From the NCBI RefSeq assembly GCF_009856625.1, contig NZ_CP047241.1, forward strand, positions 3,720,001 to 3,784,000: a stretch of 64,000 nt of DNA. Reading direction: 5' to 3'. The translations under genes were made by a program, and so were the position numbers. This document shows positions 51,059 to 59,978 of the stretch, piece by piece. This DNA comes from Aquitalea denitrificans. GTDB taxonomy: Bacteria > Pseudomonadota > Gammaproteobacteria > Burkholderiales > Chromobacteriaceae. Numbering within the stretch: position 1 is the first letter of the stretch; every line of letters begins with the position of its first letter. A model generated the notes under the pieces. The model worked only from the letters and a program-made list of their open reading frames with translations, was not told the origin of the DNA and ran no database searches.

Positions 51059-52063
51059 TTATTCGGTGTCGGACACGCGGGACGGCATGGCCGCCAATGC
51101 CTGCAACAGCAGGCCTTCGTCAGCACCATCCAACAGCTTGGCATCGGACAGCATGCGTCGCCACTGGCGCGCGCCCGGCATGCCCTGGAACAGACCGAGT
51201 ATATGGCGGGCAATATTACGCAGCTTGTGGCCCTCGGCCAGACGGGCGCGGATATAGGGCAGCATGGCTTCCACCACCTGCTGGCGGGTCACCGCGGTGC
51301 TGTCATCACCATAGAAAGCAGCATCCCACTCGGCCATCAGCCAGGGGTTGTGATAAGCCTCGCGCCCCACCATCACCCCATCGACATGGCGCAGGTGCTC
51401 AGCGATTTCGGCATTGGTCTTGACGCCACCGTTGATCAGGATTTCCAGCTCGGGACGCTCCTGCTTCAGCCGGTAGACATAATCGTATTTCAGCGGCGGG
51501 ATTTCGCGGTTTTCCTTGGGGCTGAGACCCTTGAGGATGGCATTGCGCGCATGCACGATAAAGGTGTTGCAACCGGCGGCAGCCACCTGATCAACAAAAT
51601 CGGCCAGATAGTCATAATGCTCAATCTGGTCGATACCGATACGGTGTTTGACGGTGACATCGATATCCACCACATCCCGCATGGCCTTGACGCAGTCGGC
51701 CACCAGTTGCGGCTCTGCCATCAGGCAGGCACCGAAGGCACCCTTCTGGACCCGCTCGGACGGGCAGCCGACATTCAGGTTGACCTCGTCGTAACCCCAC
51801 TGTTGCGCCAGCCGCGCGCACTGCGCCAGCTCGGACGGCTCGGAACCGCCCAGTTGCAGGGCCACCGGGTGTTCGGCTTCGTCAAAGCGCAGGTGCCGCT
51901 CCACATCGCCATACAGCAGCGCGCCGGTGGTGACCATTTCGGTATACAGCCAGGTGTGGCGGCTGATTTGCCGGGCAAAGTAGCGGTAATGGCGGTCGGT
52001 CCAGTCCAGCATGGGGGCTACGGACAGACGGCGTGAGGGCAATACAGGCTTGGTGGCATTCAT
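51059..52063 (-). CDS. dusA: tRNA-dihydrouridine(20/20a) synthase DusA
   Basis: A 334-residue FMN-dependent enzyme reducing uridine to dihydrouridine in the tRNA D-loop. VAPMLDWTDRHYRYFARQIS at the N-terminus, the catalytic cysteine in NLNVGCPSERVQKGAFGACL (about residue 100), and the phosphate-binding ILINGGVKTNAEI are DusA-type rather than DusB/C. The start at 52063 has no clear ribosome site. Confidence 0.93.
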   Translation of the reverse strand: MNATKPVLPSRRLSVAPMLDWTDRHYRYFARQISRHTWLYTEMVTTGALLYGDVERHLRFDEAEHPVALQLGGSEPSELAQCARLAQQWGYDEVNLNVGCPSERVQKGAFGACLMAEPQLVADCVKAMRDVVDIDVTVKHRIGIDQIEHYDYLADFVDQVAAAGCNTFIVHARNAILKGLSPKENREIPPLKYDYVYRLKQERPELEILINGGVKTNAEIAEHLRHVDGVMVGREAYHNPWLMAEWDAAFYGDDSTAVTRQQVVEAMLPYIRARLAEGHKLRNIARHILGLFQGMPGARQWRRMLSDAKLLDGADEGLLLQALAAMPSRVSDTE

Positions 52064-52222
52064 CGTGGTCAGGGCAAGTGAACCCGGCCTTGCAGGCCAG
52101 GGTGCATCAGAGGGCAGCGGCTGCTGACATGCTGCAAAAACAGAGACTTAACAGGGCGCACATTATCCGGCGCGCTCTGGTGCAGGGTCAAGCCTGCTCA
52201 TGGTCAAAGCCGGCGGGCAAAG

Positions 52223-52257
52223 AAAAACCTCCGCGGCAGACTGGCTGCTGGCGGAGG
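52223..52257 (-). terminator. terminator of the cyo operon
   Basis: CCTCCGC / GCGGAGG outer stem with an inner GCAG / CTGC pairing, followed by five T on the minus strand, 22 bases past cyoE. The rest of 52064-52279 shows no gene. Confidence 0.8.
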
Positions 52258-52279
52258 CTTGATCTGACATGAGCAGGGC

Positions 52280-53164
52280 TCAGAGCATCCAGCCGATATG
52301 CGCCGGCACCTGGCCATCCACCGCCATCATCACCGACAGTGCGGTCACGGTGATGATGGAGAAGAAGAACACCTGACGCGCCCAGACGCGGTCGTCAGTG
52401 CTTTCCTTGTAACCGGACAGCGCCATCTTCAGCCACCACAGGCTGGTGGCACAGGCCACCGCCAGATAGCCATAACCGGCATAGCCGTAGAACACCAGCA
52501 GCAGTGTCGCCACGGCAAAGGCCAGGATGTACAGCACGATCTGCTGCTTGGCCTCGGAGATGCCCTTCACGACCGGCAGCACCGGAATCTTCGCCGCTTC
52601 GTAATCCTTGAAGCGGAAGATGGCGATGGCGTAGGAGTGCGGCATCTGCCACAGGCAGAACATCAGCAGCAGGATGGCAGCACCGCTGTCAAAGCGGCCA
52701 CTGGCGGCACAGTAACCCGCCACCGGCGGTACTGCACCGGACAGGCTGCCCACCAGGGTGCCGTAAACCGACTTGCGCTTCATGTACAGGCTGTACACGC
52801 CGACATAGATCAGGAAACCGAACAGCGCACAGCACAAGGCCAGGATGTTGGTCCAGATCGCCAGCGTGGCAAAGCCGGCCACGCCCAGCACAAAACCGTG
52901 GGCCAGTGCCGCCTTGGGACTCATGTCGCCGGTCACCAGCACCCGTTTCTGGGTGCGGGCCATACGCGCGTCGATATCGCGGTCGATGCAGTTGTTGATG
53001 GCGCAGCCGGAGGCCACCACCAGCGACAGCCCCACTACCGTGGCCAGCAACAGGGTCCAGTCCAGACGACCCTGTGTTGCCAGCAAGAAACCACCCACGG
53101 TAGAAATGAGGTTGCCGAAGATGATGCCCGGCTTGGTCACCTGCAAATAGCGCTTGAGTTTCAT
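52280..53164 (-). CDS. cyoE: protohaem IX farnesyltransferase (haem O synthase)
   Basis: A 294-residue UbiA-family membrane prenyltransferase making haem O for cytochrome bo3. The first aspartate-rich motif is NNCIDRDIDARMARTQKR (about residue 70) and the second region is FRFKDYEAAKIP. About nine helices are visible. The ATG at 53164 (MKLKRYLQVTKPGIIFGNL) is the family start; an in-frame ATG upstream falls inside cyoD. It is the last gene of cyoABCDE. Confidence 0.95.
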   Translation of the reverse strand: MKLKRYLQVTKPGIIFGNLISTVGGFLLATQGRLDWTLLLATVVGLSLVVASGCAINNCIDRDIDARMARTQKRVLVTGDMSPKAALAHGFVLGVAGFATLAIWTNILALCCALFGFLIYVGVYSLYMKRKSVYGTLVGSLSGAVPPVAGYCAASGRFDSGAAILLLMFCLWQMPHSYAIAIFRFKDYEAAKIPVLPVVKGISEAKQQIVLYILAFAVATLLLVFYGYAGYGYLAVACATSLWWLKMALSGYKESTDDRVWARQVFFFSIITVTALSVMMAVDGQVPAHIGWML

Positions 53165-53175
53165 CACGTCCCGGC

Positions 53176-53499
53176 TCAGCGCAACATCAGCGCATCGGCG
53201 GTGGAGATGATCCACACCGACAGGCCAACCAGCATCACGATGATCATCGCGGTGAACAGGAAGGAGAAGCTGTTGAGCTTGCCGTCCTTGGTAAAGTTCA
53301 GATGCAGGAAGTACTTGAGGTGCACGATGATCTGCACCACGGCGAAGCCGAAGATGCCGATCATGGTGGCCTGCTTGGTGAAGCCACCGCTCATCACCAT
53401 CCAGAACGGGATGGCGGTGAGGATGATGGCCAGCACAAAACCGGTGAGGTAGCTTTTTACACTGCCGTGGTCGGCAGCGTGTTCATGAGCCTGACTCAT
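53176..53499 (-). CDS. cyoD: cytochrome bo3 quinol oxidase subunit IV
   Basis: A 107-residue, three-helix subunit that stabilises the bo3 oxidase. SYLTGFVLAIILTAIPFW and VVQIIVHLKYFLHLN are typical. It starts in a TAATG overlap with the cyoC stop. The N-terminus has a small histidine cluster (HEHAADH). Confidence 0.93.
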   Translation of the reverse strand: MSQAHEHAADHGSVKSYLTGFVLAIILTAIPFWMVMSGGFTKQATMIGIFGFAVVQIIVHLKYFLHLNFTKDGKLNSFSFLFTAMIIVMLVGLSVWIISTADALMLR

Positions 53500-54110
53500 T
53501 ACATGGCTCCTTTCAGGTACACGACGGTGAAGACGCAAATCCACACGATGTCGAGGAAGTGCCAGAACAGGCTGAGGCAGTTCAGACGGGTCATGGCGCG
53601 GCCGGTCAGGCCGGTCTTGGCCACTTCGAACATCATCACCGTCATCCACAGCAGGCCGGCGGTCACGTGCAGGCCGTGCAAGCCCACCAGACCGAAGAAG
53701 GACGACAGGAAGGCGCTGACATTCGGGCCATGGCCTTCGGCGATCAGGTGGTGAAACTCGTTCACTTCCATGCCGATGAACACCGCACCGCAGGCAAAGG
53801 TGACCGCCAGCCAGCCCAGCACGGCCGACTTGTTGCCCTTGTAACCGGCAATCATGGCAAAGCCGTAGGTGATGGAGGACAGCAGCAGGGCTGCGGTTTC
53901 ACCCATCACATAAGGCAGCTCGAAGATTTCCTTGCCCGAAACACCGGTGGCAACGTTGCGGTACAGCACCGCGTATGCCGCAAAAGCGGTGGCGAACAGG
54001 ATGCAGTCGGTCATCAGATAGAACCAGAAGCCCAGCACGGTCTGCGAACCGCTGTCGTGGTGCTCGTGGTCGTCATGCGCGTCGTGCGCGTGCTCTACAT
54101 AAGTACTCAT
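53499..54110 (-). CDS. cyoC: cytochrome bo3 quinol oxidase subunit III
   Basis: A 203-residue, five-helix subunit III. The N-terminal cytoplasmic segment is histidine/aspartate-rich (EHAHDAHDDHEHHD, residues 6-19). FWFYLMTDCILFATAFAAY and GLHGLHVTAGLLWM are conserved. It is coupled to cyoD by TAATG and lies 14 bases after cyoB. Confidence 0.94.
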   Translation of the reverse strand: MSTYVEHAHDAHDDHEHHDSGSQTVLGFWFYLMTDCILFATAFAAYAVLYRNVATGVSGKEIFELPYVMGETAALLLSSITYGFAMIAGYKGNKSAVLGWLAVTFACGAVFIGMEVNEFHHLIAEGHGPNVSAFLSSFFGLVGLHGLHVTAGLLWMTVMMFEVAKTGLTGRAMTRLNCLSLFWHFLDIVWICVFTVVYLKGAM

Positions 54111-54124
54111 CTTGGCTCAACCTA

Positions 54125-56167
54125 TTAAGCGGTAGTGGTGGGACGGCTGCCACGACGCGGCTTGTCGGCATCGCGTTCGGTGTAGTTGTCCACATCAATG
54201 CCCATCTGCTCGAAGTGGGCACGCTCGATTGTTTCGACCTCATCCGGCTGCACGTAGTAGTCCAGATTGTTGTCGTAGGCACGGGCCAGCATGGCGCCGA
54301 TGATGCCGACCAGGCCGACAATCGCCAGCCACCAGATATGCCAGATCAGGGCAAAACCCAGCAGGGTGGTGAAGCCGCCGATGTACACGCCGGTGGCGGT
54401 ATTGCTCGGCATGTGAATCGGTGCGTACTTCTGCGGCACCTTGTAGGCTTCGCCCTTTTCCTTCATGTCGGTGAAGGCGTCGATATCATGCACATGCGGC
54501 ACGACAGCAAAGTTGTAGAACGGCGGCGGGGAGGAAGTGGACCATTCCAGGGTATGGCCATTCCACGGGTCGCCGGTCACGTCGGCCAGTTTCTTACGGT
54601 CGCGGATGCTCACCACGATCTGCAGCAGCTGGCAGCCGATACCGCAGGCAATCAGCACGGCACCCACGCAGGCGATGTACAGCCACGGGTCCCAAGCCGG
54701 ATTGTCGGTATGGTTCAGACGACGGGTCATGCCCAGGAAGCCCAGGATGTACAGCGGGATAAAGGCAAACATGAAGCCGCTCTGCCAGAACCAGAAGGCT
54801 GCCTTGCCCAGCTTTTCATTCAGCTTGAAGCCGAAGGCCTTGGGGAACCAGTAGGAGAAACCAGCCAGATAGCCGAATACCGCGCCACCGATGATGGTGT
54901 TGTGGAAGTGGGCAATCAGGAACAGGCTGTTGTGCAGCACGAAGTCGGCACCCGGAACGGCCATCAGCACGCCGGTCATGCCGCCGATGGAGAAGGTCAC
55001 CATGAAGCCCATGGTCCACAATACCGGCGGGGTAAAGCGGATACGACCCTGATACATGGTAAACAGCCAGTTGAACAGCTTCACGCCGGTGGGCACCGAA
55101 ATCACCATGGTGGCGATACCGAAGAAGGCGTTGACGTCCGCACCGGAACCCATGGTGAAGAAGTGGTGCAGCCACACCATGAAGCCCAGCACCGAAATCA
55201 CGCCACTGGCGATGATCATGGAAGTGTGGCCAAACAGGCGCTTGCCGGAGAAGGTGGAGATGACTTCGGAGAAGATACCGAAAGCCGGCAGCACCAGAAT
55301 GTAAACTTCAGGATGGCCCCAGGCCCAGAACAGGTTCAGGTACATCATGGCGTTGCCACCGGCTTCCGCGGTAAAGAAGTGGAAGTCCAGGTAGCGGTCC
55401 AGGCTCAGCATGGCCAGGGCGCCGGTCAGGATGGGGAAGGAAGCCACGATCAGCACGTTGGCCCAGGTGCAGGTCCAGGTGAAGATCGGCATTTGCATCA
55501 GCTTCATGCCCGGTGCGCGCATCTTGATGATGGTCACCAGGAAGTTGATCGCCGTTAGCGTCGTCCCTATCCCGGATATCTGTAGCGCCCAGGTGTAGTA
55601 ATCCACCCCCACATCAGGACTGAAGCCCAGCTCGGACAGCGGCGGATAGGCCACCCAGCCGGTACGGGCAAAGTTGCCCACACCCAGCGACAGGTTGACC
55701 AGGATCACCGCCGACACCAGCAGCCAGAAGCTCAGCGAGTTCAGGAAGGGGAAGGCCACGTCGCGCGCGCCAATCTGCAGCGGCACCACGATATTCATCA
55801 GGCCGGTCATGAACGGCATGGCCATGAAGATGATCATGATCACACCGTGCGCGGTGAAGATCTGGTCGTAGTGTTCTGGCGGGAATACCCCCAGATGCCC
55901 GTCGGTGGCCATGGCCAGCTGGGCACGCATCATCAGTGCATCGGCAAAGCCACGCAACAGCATGACCATGGCGACGATGATGTACATCACGCCAATCTTC
56001 TTGTGGTCGACCGAGGTCAGCCACTCTTTCCACAGATAGCCCCACTTGCCGAATTTGGTAATGAGTGCCATCACCAGCAGGCCCATCAGGCCGGCGCCGG
56101 ACAGCGCGGCGACGATGATGGGTTCCTTGTAGGGGATGGCATCCAGAGTCAGTTTGCCTAACAACAT
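54125..56167 (-). CDS. cyoB: cytochrome bo3 quinol oxidase subunit I
   Basis: A 680-residue catalytic subunit with low-spin haem b and the haem o3-CuB centre; it reduces oxygen to water and pumps protons. The His-Tyr crosslink motif WGHPEVYILVLPAFG is near residue 283. The tandem CuB histidines lie in VWLHHFFTMGSG and the haem histidines in LIAHFHNTIIGG. The start has an AAGGAG ribosome site. Length and topology match E. coli CyoB. Confidence 0.96.
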   Translation of the reverse strand: MLLGKLTLDAIPYKEPIIVAALSGAGLMGLLVMALITKFGKWGYLWKEWLTSVDHKKIGVMYIIVAMVMLLRGFADALMMRAQLAMATDGHLGVFPPEHYDQIFTAHGVIMIIFMAMPFMTGLMNIVVPLQIGARDVAFPFLNSLSFWLLVSAVILVNLSLGVGNFARTGWVAYPPLSELGFSPDVGVDYYTWALQISGIGTTLTAINFLVTIIKMRAPGMKLMQMPIFTWTCTWANVLIVASFPILTGALAMLSLDRYLDFHFFTAEAGGNAMMYLNLFWAWGHPEVYILVLPAFGIFSEVISTFSGKRLFGHTSMIIASGVISVLGFMVWLHHFFTMGSGADVNAFFGIATMVISVPTGVKLFNWLFTMYQGRIRFTPPVLWTMGFMVTFSIGGMTGVLMAVPGADFVLHNSLFLIAHFHNTIIGGAVFGYLAGFSYWFPKAFGFKLNEKLGKAAFWFWQSGFMFAFIPLYILGFLGMTRRLNHTDNPAWDPWLYIACVGAVLIACGIGCQLLQIVVSIRDRKKLADVTGDPWNGHTLEWSTSSPPPFYNFAVVPHVHDIDAFTDMKEKGEAYKVPQKYAPIHMPSNTATGVYIGGFTTLLGFALIWHIWWLAIVGLVGIIGAMLARAYDNNLDYYVQPDEVETIERAHFEQMGIDVDNYTERDADKPRRGSRPTTTA

Positions 56168-56170
56168 CGA

Positions 56171-57109
56171 TTATTGCTCCTTGACGGCCGGGGTTTCGCA
56201 CAGACGCTTGGTCAGTGCCGCCAGCTTCAGTTCGTCGTCCGTGGCAGCCAGCGACTGGCGACCTGCCATGTATTTGTGCAGCACGGCATCAAACAGACGC
56301 GGTTCAGGCGTATTGAAGAAGGCCACGGCATTGTTTTCGCTCGGCTTGGACAGGGCGAGGTAAGTGTCGGCATTCAGGGCCTTGCCCGATGCGCGTACCT
56401 TCTGTACCCAGGCATCAAACTGTTCCGGTGTTTCGGTGGCAATGGCATTGAACTTCATGCCGGAGAAGCCAGCACCGCTGTAGTTGGCGGAGAAGCCCTT
56501 GTAAGTACCTGCCTCGTTGGCTACCAGATGCAGCTTGGTTTCCATGCCGGCCATGGCGTAAATCTGGCCGCCCAGTTGCGGGATGAAGAAGGAGTTCATC
56601 GCCGCATCCGAGGTGATACGGAAGTTGACCGGCACATCCTTGGGGAAGGCGATCTGGTTGACCGTGGCAATATGCAGATCCGGATAGATGAACAGCCACT
56701 TCCAGTTCATGGCCACCACCTGCACGTTGATCGGCTTCTTGTCCGAATCCAGCGGACGGTACGGGTCCAGCTTGTGGGTGGTTTTCCAGGTCACCACCGC
56801 CAGACAGGCCACGATGATGATGGGAATGATCCAGACCACGGCCTCGATCTTGTTGGAGTGCGACCACTTGGGTGTGTAGATGGCGTCCTTGTTGCTGGCA
56901 CGGTACTTCCAGGCAAACAGGAAAGTCATCACGATCACCGGAATGACAACCAGCAACATCAGCACGGTGGCCGTGATGATCAGGGACTTCTCATCCGCTG
57001 CAACCTGCCCTTTCGGGTCAAGAATGCCACCCTGACAACCGGTGAGCAGTGCAGTCACGACAGGAGAAAGCCCCCACAACAGGCGGGTGGGTCTAGAGTT
57101 TCTCATCAT
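56171..57109 (-). CDS. cyoA: cytochrome bo3 quinol oxidase subunit II (lipoprotein)
   Basis: A 312-residue subunit II with a lipoprotein signal (lipobox LLTGC, cysteine near residue 24). Two membrane helices and a periplasmic cupredoxin domain follow. The CuA cysteine ligands are absent, as expected for a quinol rather than cytochrome c oxidase. MNWKWLFIYPDLHIATVNQ and the C-terminal COX-aromatic-rich region are characteristic. Two adjacent ATGs (57109, 57106) are possible. First gene of cyoABCDE. Confidence 0.95.
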   Translation of the reverse strand: MMRNSRPTRLLWGLSPVVTALLTGCQGGILDPKGQVAADEKSLIITATVLMLLVVIPVIVMTFLFAWKYRASNKDAIYTPKWSHSNKIEAVVWIIPIIIVACLAVVTWKTTHKLDPYRPLDSDKKPINVQVVAMNWKWLFIYPDLHIATVNQIAFPKDVPVNFRITSDAAMNSFFIPQLGGQIYAMAGMETKLHLVANEAGTYKGFSANYSGAGFSGMKFNAIATETPEQFDAWVQKVRASGKALNADTYLALSKPSENNAVAFFNTPEPRLFDAVLHKYMAGRQSLAATDDELKLAALTKRLCETPAVKEQ

Positions 57110-57640
57110 ACGACTTTACGGGTTAAAGATTCCTTGCTCGCACTAGCGCGAGAGACCGTGTCCTGGCTGGTACAGCCGCGTCACGATCAGTGATGTCCAG
57201 GCGGGAAAGTCCCGCAGTCCGGGCCTGGCTCGCACACACGCAGCCCGGTCCAGGGTGAATACCGTCCGTAAATACTGTCGGTATGAGTGGTTTGGCTGCC
57301 GCAGGGCAGTACCAGGCATACCGCTGTAAGCCGTGCTGCCAGGCAGCACCAGCGTGGCGGGCCTTCTTGAAGAAAACACACCACACCACCACTTGCGAAG
57401 AAAGAGTCGAGCGGCCAAATGGCATGGGCTGACAAGCTTGCGTCAATTTGTCACAGTGGCGGGCGCGCTATTAAAAATCAGTTTCATTGCGCTTAGCAAG
57501 CAAGCGGCGCGCAGTTTGAGGAGCAAATACGCCTCAAAATGGTGCATATTTGATTTGCATCAAGGTCAATTAGCTCAACTTGTGGCTGACGCGACAACGA
57601 TTTAAGCCATAAGCATTACTTGCGCGATGCAGCATTTGTG
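57110..57640 (-). other. long non-coding region upstream of cyoA
   Basis: No plausible gene is seen in this stretch of more than 500 bases. It holds several inverted repeats: GCGGGA-AAG-TCCCGC at 57201-57215 nested within CCAGGC/GCCTGG; ATACCG...CGGTAT near 57260; and the perfect GTGCTGCC-A-GGCAGCAC at 57333-57349. If transcription of cyo starts near the FNR box at 57550, this is a structured leader of about 400 bases. Confidence 0.5.
57550..57563 (-). promoter_or_regulatory. perfect FNR/ANR box upstream of cyo
   Basis: TTGATTTGCATCAA matches TTGAT-N4-ATCAA at all fixed positions. It is palindromic, so it works on either strand; cyoA is the only gene transcribed away from it. FNR-family repression of bo3 oxidase under low oxygen is known in other proteobacteria. 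On the minus strand it overlaps TTGACC and TATGCA promoter-like hexamers. Confidence 0.75.
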
Positions 57641-57644
57641 TCGT

Positions 57645-57658
57645 TACATTTTGTTACA
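57645..57658 (+). promoter_or_regulatory. RstA-box match upstream of cyo
   Basis: TACATTTTGTTACA fits the E. coli RstA box TACATNTNGTTACA at every fixed base. It also reads as two GTTACA direct repeats ten bases apart. It lies 87 bases from the FNR box, on the side away from cyoA, and 2.3 kb from rstA. Confidence 0.6.
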
Positions 57659-57724
57659 AGAAAATGTCAGCGCACCAGCATCCTCCGGCAGTCCGCAAGC
57701 ACAGCACTCCGTGCTTTGGGCATG

Positions 57725-57755
57725 AAAAAACCGCCGCTTGCAAGCAAGTCGGCGG
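57725..57755 (-). terminator. terminator after the FIST chemoreceptor gene
   Basis: CCGCCG / CGGCGG outer stem with additional inner pairing, followed by six T on the minus strand, 25 bases past the stop. Confidence 0.85.
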
Positions 57756-57780
57756 CTGGTGAAATCCGGAGGCGGCAGAT

Positions 57781-59766
57781 TCAGCGTTCGAGCGCCAGAA
57801 TGGCCTCCAGGTCCTGATCCACCTTGCGCATGCGCTCGTACAGCTCGCCGGTACTGCCTACCATCTGATCCAACTGTTCCTGGCTACTATTGGACGAGGC
57901 AGTCAGTTTGCCCAGCAGCTCCACCACCTGCTGCATTTCACCGGCAAAGCTGCTGACATGCTCGCTCATCAGTCGCATATCCACGCCCACCTGGGCCACA
58001 CCGCTCATCACATGTTCAACCGCACCACCGGTAGCATCCAGATTGGACTGGGTGTTATTAGCCAGTTTGCGCACTTCGTCCGCCACCACGGCAAAGCCGC
58101 GGCCAGCCTCACCGGCGCGGGCGGCCTCGATTGCCGCATTCAGTGCCAGAAGATTGGTCTGTTCGGCAATCTTCTTGATCATCAGCATCACGTCGCCAAT
58201 CTGCCGGGCATCCTTTTCCAGTTCGACAATACGCAGGCTGACATTGGCCGAGGTCTTGTTGCCCTGTTCCACACTGCCGGAAAAACGGGAAATCTCGTTC
58301 TGGATGGCCACCAGATGGGTCACCAGTTCGGCAGAAGCCTGCCGGAACAGTGGCAGGCTTTCCATCAACTGACTGGCAAAGCTCTTGTAGCCCTGCAGTT
58401 CGTGAATCACCTGCGACTTCATCCGGTCGATGCACTGTGCCCGTGACACTTCCCTACTGTAAAAGTAGTTCTTGAAATTGGCATAGTGCACCGGGAAACG
58501 CTGGATGAAATCATCCTGGAAATTGTCCTGGGCGGGATAGAAGAACACGGCGGTCTGGGTCTGGTTGATATTCACCCCCAACAATTCACCAAACGAGGAA
58601 AAACCTGCCACCGGGATATCACCGTAGACATTGCTGCCGGCGAGCGCTGCACTGTTGTTGAGCCGGCGCAAGATACAGTCGTTGAGCAAGCCGCCAATCG
58701 CTTGCGGCTTGCCCTGGGTAAAGCGGGAAAAGTCGCTCTGGGTGCGTTCTACCAGACCCTCTTGCTTGAGCAGATGCAGCTCTTCGCCAAACGACAGGTC
58801 ACAGGCAAAGTGCAATATCCCGCGCTCGGCATCCACGCTCAACACCGAGCGTACAAACATTTCATTCTTGATCTTGATGCCGAAGCTGAATTTGGCCAGC
58901 CGCTCAGCCACCTCGGCAGATCGACAGGAAAAATGGCGCGCCAACACCTCCACCACATTGGCTACCTTGCCATCCCGGTCAAATACCGACTCGACGCTGC
59001 GCAGTTCGGAACTGGCCTTGGCGATGGTGAAGGAAGTACCGGTGTCCTGGAAATTCTGCGACTTGAACACGCCATAGCGATAAGCCGGTGCCAGCTTGAT
59101 GAACACCAGCACGGCATGGCCTTCACGCACGCTCTGGCCGTCGTGCAGCCGGGTCATGGAGAAATCCAGCGGGCCACCAGCCGAACCGCCGATGAACAGG
59201 TAGGGGAAACGGTCCGACTCGTAAATGGCCTCCATCAGATAGCTTTCGCTATTGGACAGGCCATCTACCAGGGTCAGTACGAAACCTTCCTGGTAATTCA
59301 TGGCAAATGTCGGCTGCACCCGCGACAAATTGTCGATCAGCCGGCGCACGCGTTCCTCATGCCCCACCTTGGGCTGGCCCGCCTTGATATCTTCACAGCC
59401 CAGCGGCACGCTGGCCACATGCACCCCGGCCAGCAGCTTCTTATCGAACAGCTGGAACACCATGCTGTCCCAGCCGGCATTTGCCGGCAGATACAAGGCA
59501 TCGCCGGCCTTGGCAGAACACAGCTCACCGGCCGTGGTAGTCAATACCACTTTGGCTCCCGGAAAAGCCGCTGCAGCGCTGCGGGCAACCTGATCCAGAT
59601 TCGCCGCAGGGTTGATAAAACCCAATACCAGCTGGATATCGTCACGGCTGGCGGCGCGCAGATCAGCCTCAAGCGAAGCTGTGCGGCTGCGAATCACCTG
59701 AACGGGCGGCAACCCGGCCCTGTCGGCCTGAGTAACCGTGGTGGTTTTATTGCGTTTGAAAAACAT
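57781..59766 (-). CDS. soluble methyl-accepting chemotaxis protein with FIST sensor domains
   Basis: A 661-residue cytoplasmic receptor. Residues ~40-230 resemble the FIST N domain (VQLVLGFINPAANLDQVARSA-like start, LFIGGSAGGPLDF) and ~240-390 the FIST C domain. Residues ~440-650 form the MCP signalling coiled coil with the hairpin tip NAAIEAARAGEAGRGFAVVADEVRKLA near residue 550. No signal peptide or membrane helix is seen, so it senses an internal cue, perhaps amino acids or redox state as proposed for FIST domains. The ATG at 59766 has a GGGAG site. Monocistronic; no che genes nearby. Confidence 0.88.
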   Translation of the reverse strand: MFFKRNKTTTVTQADRAGLPPVQVIRSRTASLEADLRAASRDDIQLVLGFINPAANLDQVARSAAAAFPGAKVVLTTTAGELCSAKAGDALYLPANAGWDSMVFQLFDKKLLAGVHVASVPLGCEDIKAGQPKVGHEERVRRLIDNLSRVQPTFAMNYQEGFVLTLVDGLSNSESYLMEAIYESDRFPYLFIGGSAGGPLDFSMTRLHDGQSVREGHAVLVFIKLAPAYRYGVFKSQNFQDTGTSFTIAKASSELRSVESVFDRDGKVANVVEVLARHFSCRSAEVAERLAKFSFGIKIKNEMFVRSVLSVDAERGILHFACDLSFGEELHLLKQEGLVERTQSDFSRFTQGKPQAIGGLLNDCILRRLNNSAALAGSNVYGDIPVAGFSSFGELLGVNINQTQTAVFFYPAQDNFQDDFIQRFPVHYANFKNYFYSREVSRAQCIDRMKSQVIHELQGYKSFASQLMESLPLFRQASAELVTHLVAIQNEISRFSGSVEQGNKTSANVSLRIVELEKDARQIGDVMLMIKKIAEQTNLLALNAAIEAARAGEAGRGFAVVADEVRKLANNTQSNLDATGGAVEHVMSGVAQVGVDMRLMSEHVSSFAGEMQQVVELLGKLTASSNSSQEQLDQMVGSTGELYERMRKVDQDLEAILALER

Positions 59767-59978
59767 CCGTACTCTCCCGTTGGTGCTGACTATTATTATT
59801 TCCATGCTTACCGCATGGATCAGACTTCATGTTAGCAAGAAAAATCACACATTCCATATGCTTACTCGGAAAGGTCTGATCTACCTCAGAGTCGCATCCG
59901 GCGTAGTACACGGTTGAGTCTGTGCGCACCTCGCGCCATACTCCCCCGATACCGATTCAACCGGATGGATAGCAAGGC

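Noticed and set aside
57333..57605. Plus-strand frame of about 90 codons in the cyo upstream region
   Set aside because: No ribosome site, no family resemblance, and it runs through the FNR box and several inverted repeats.
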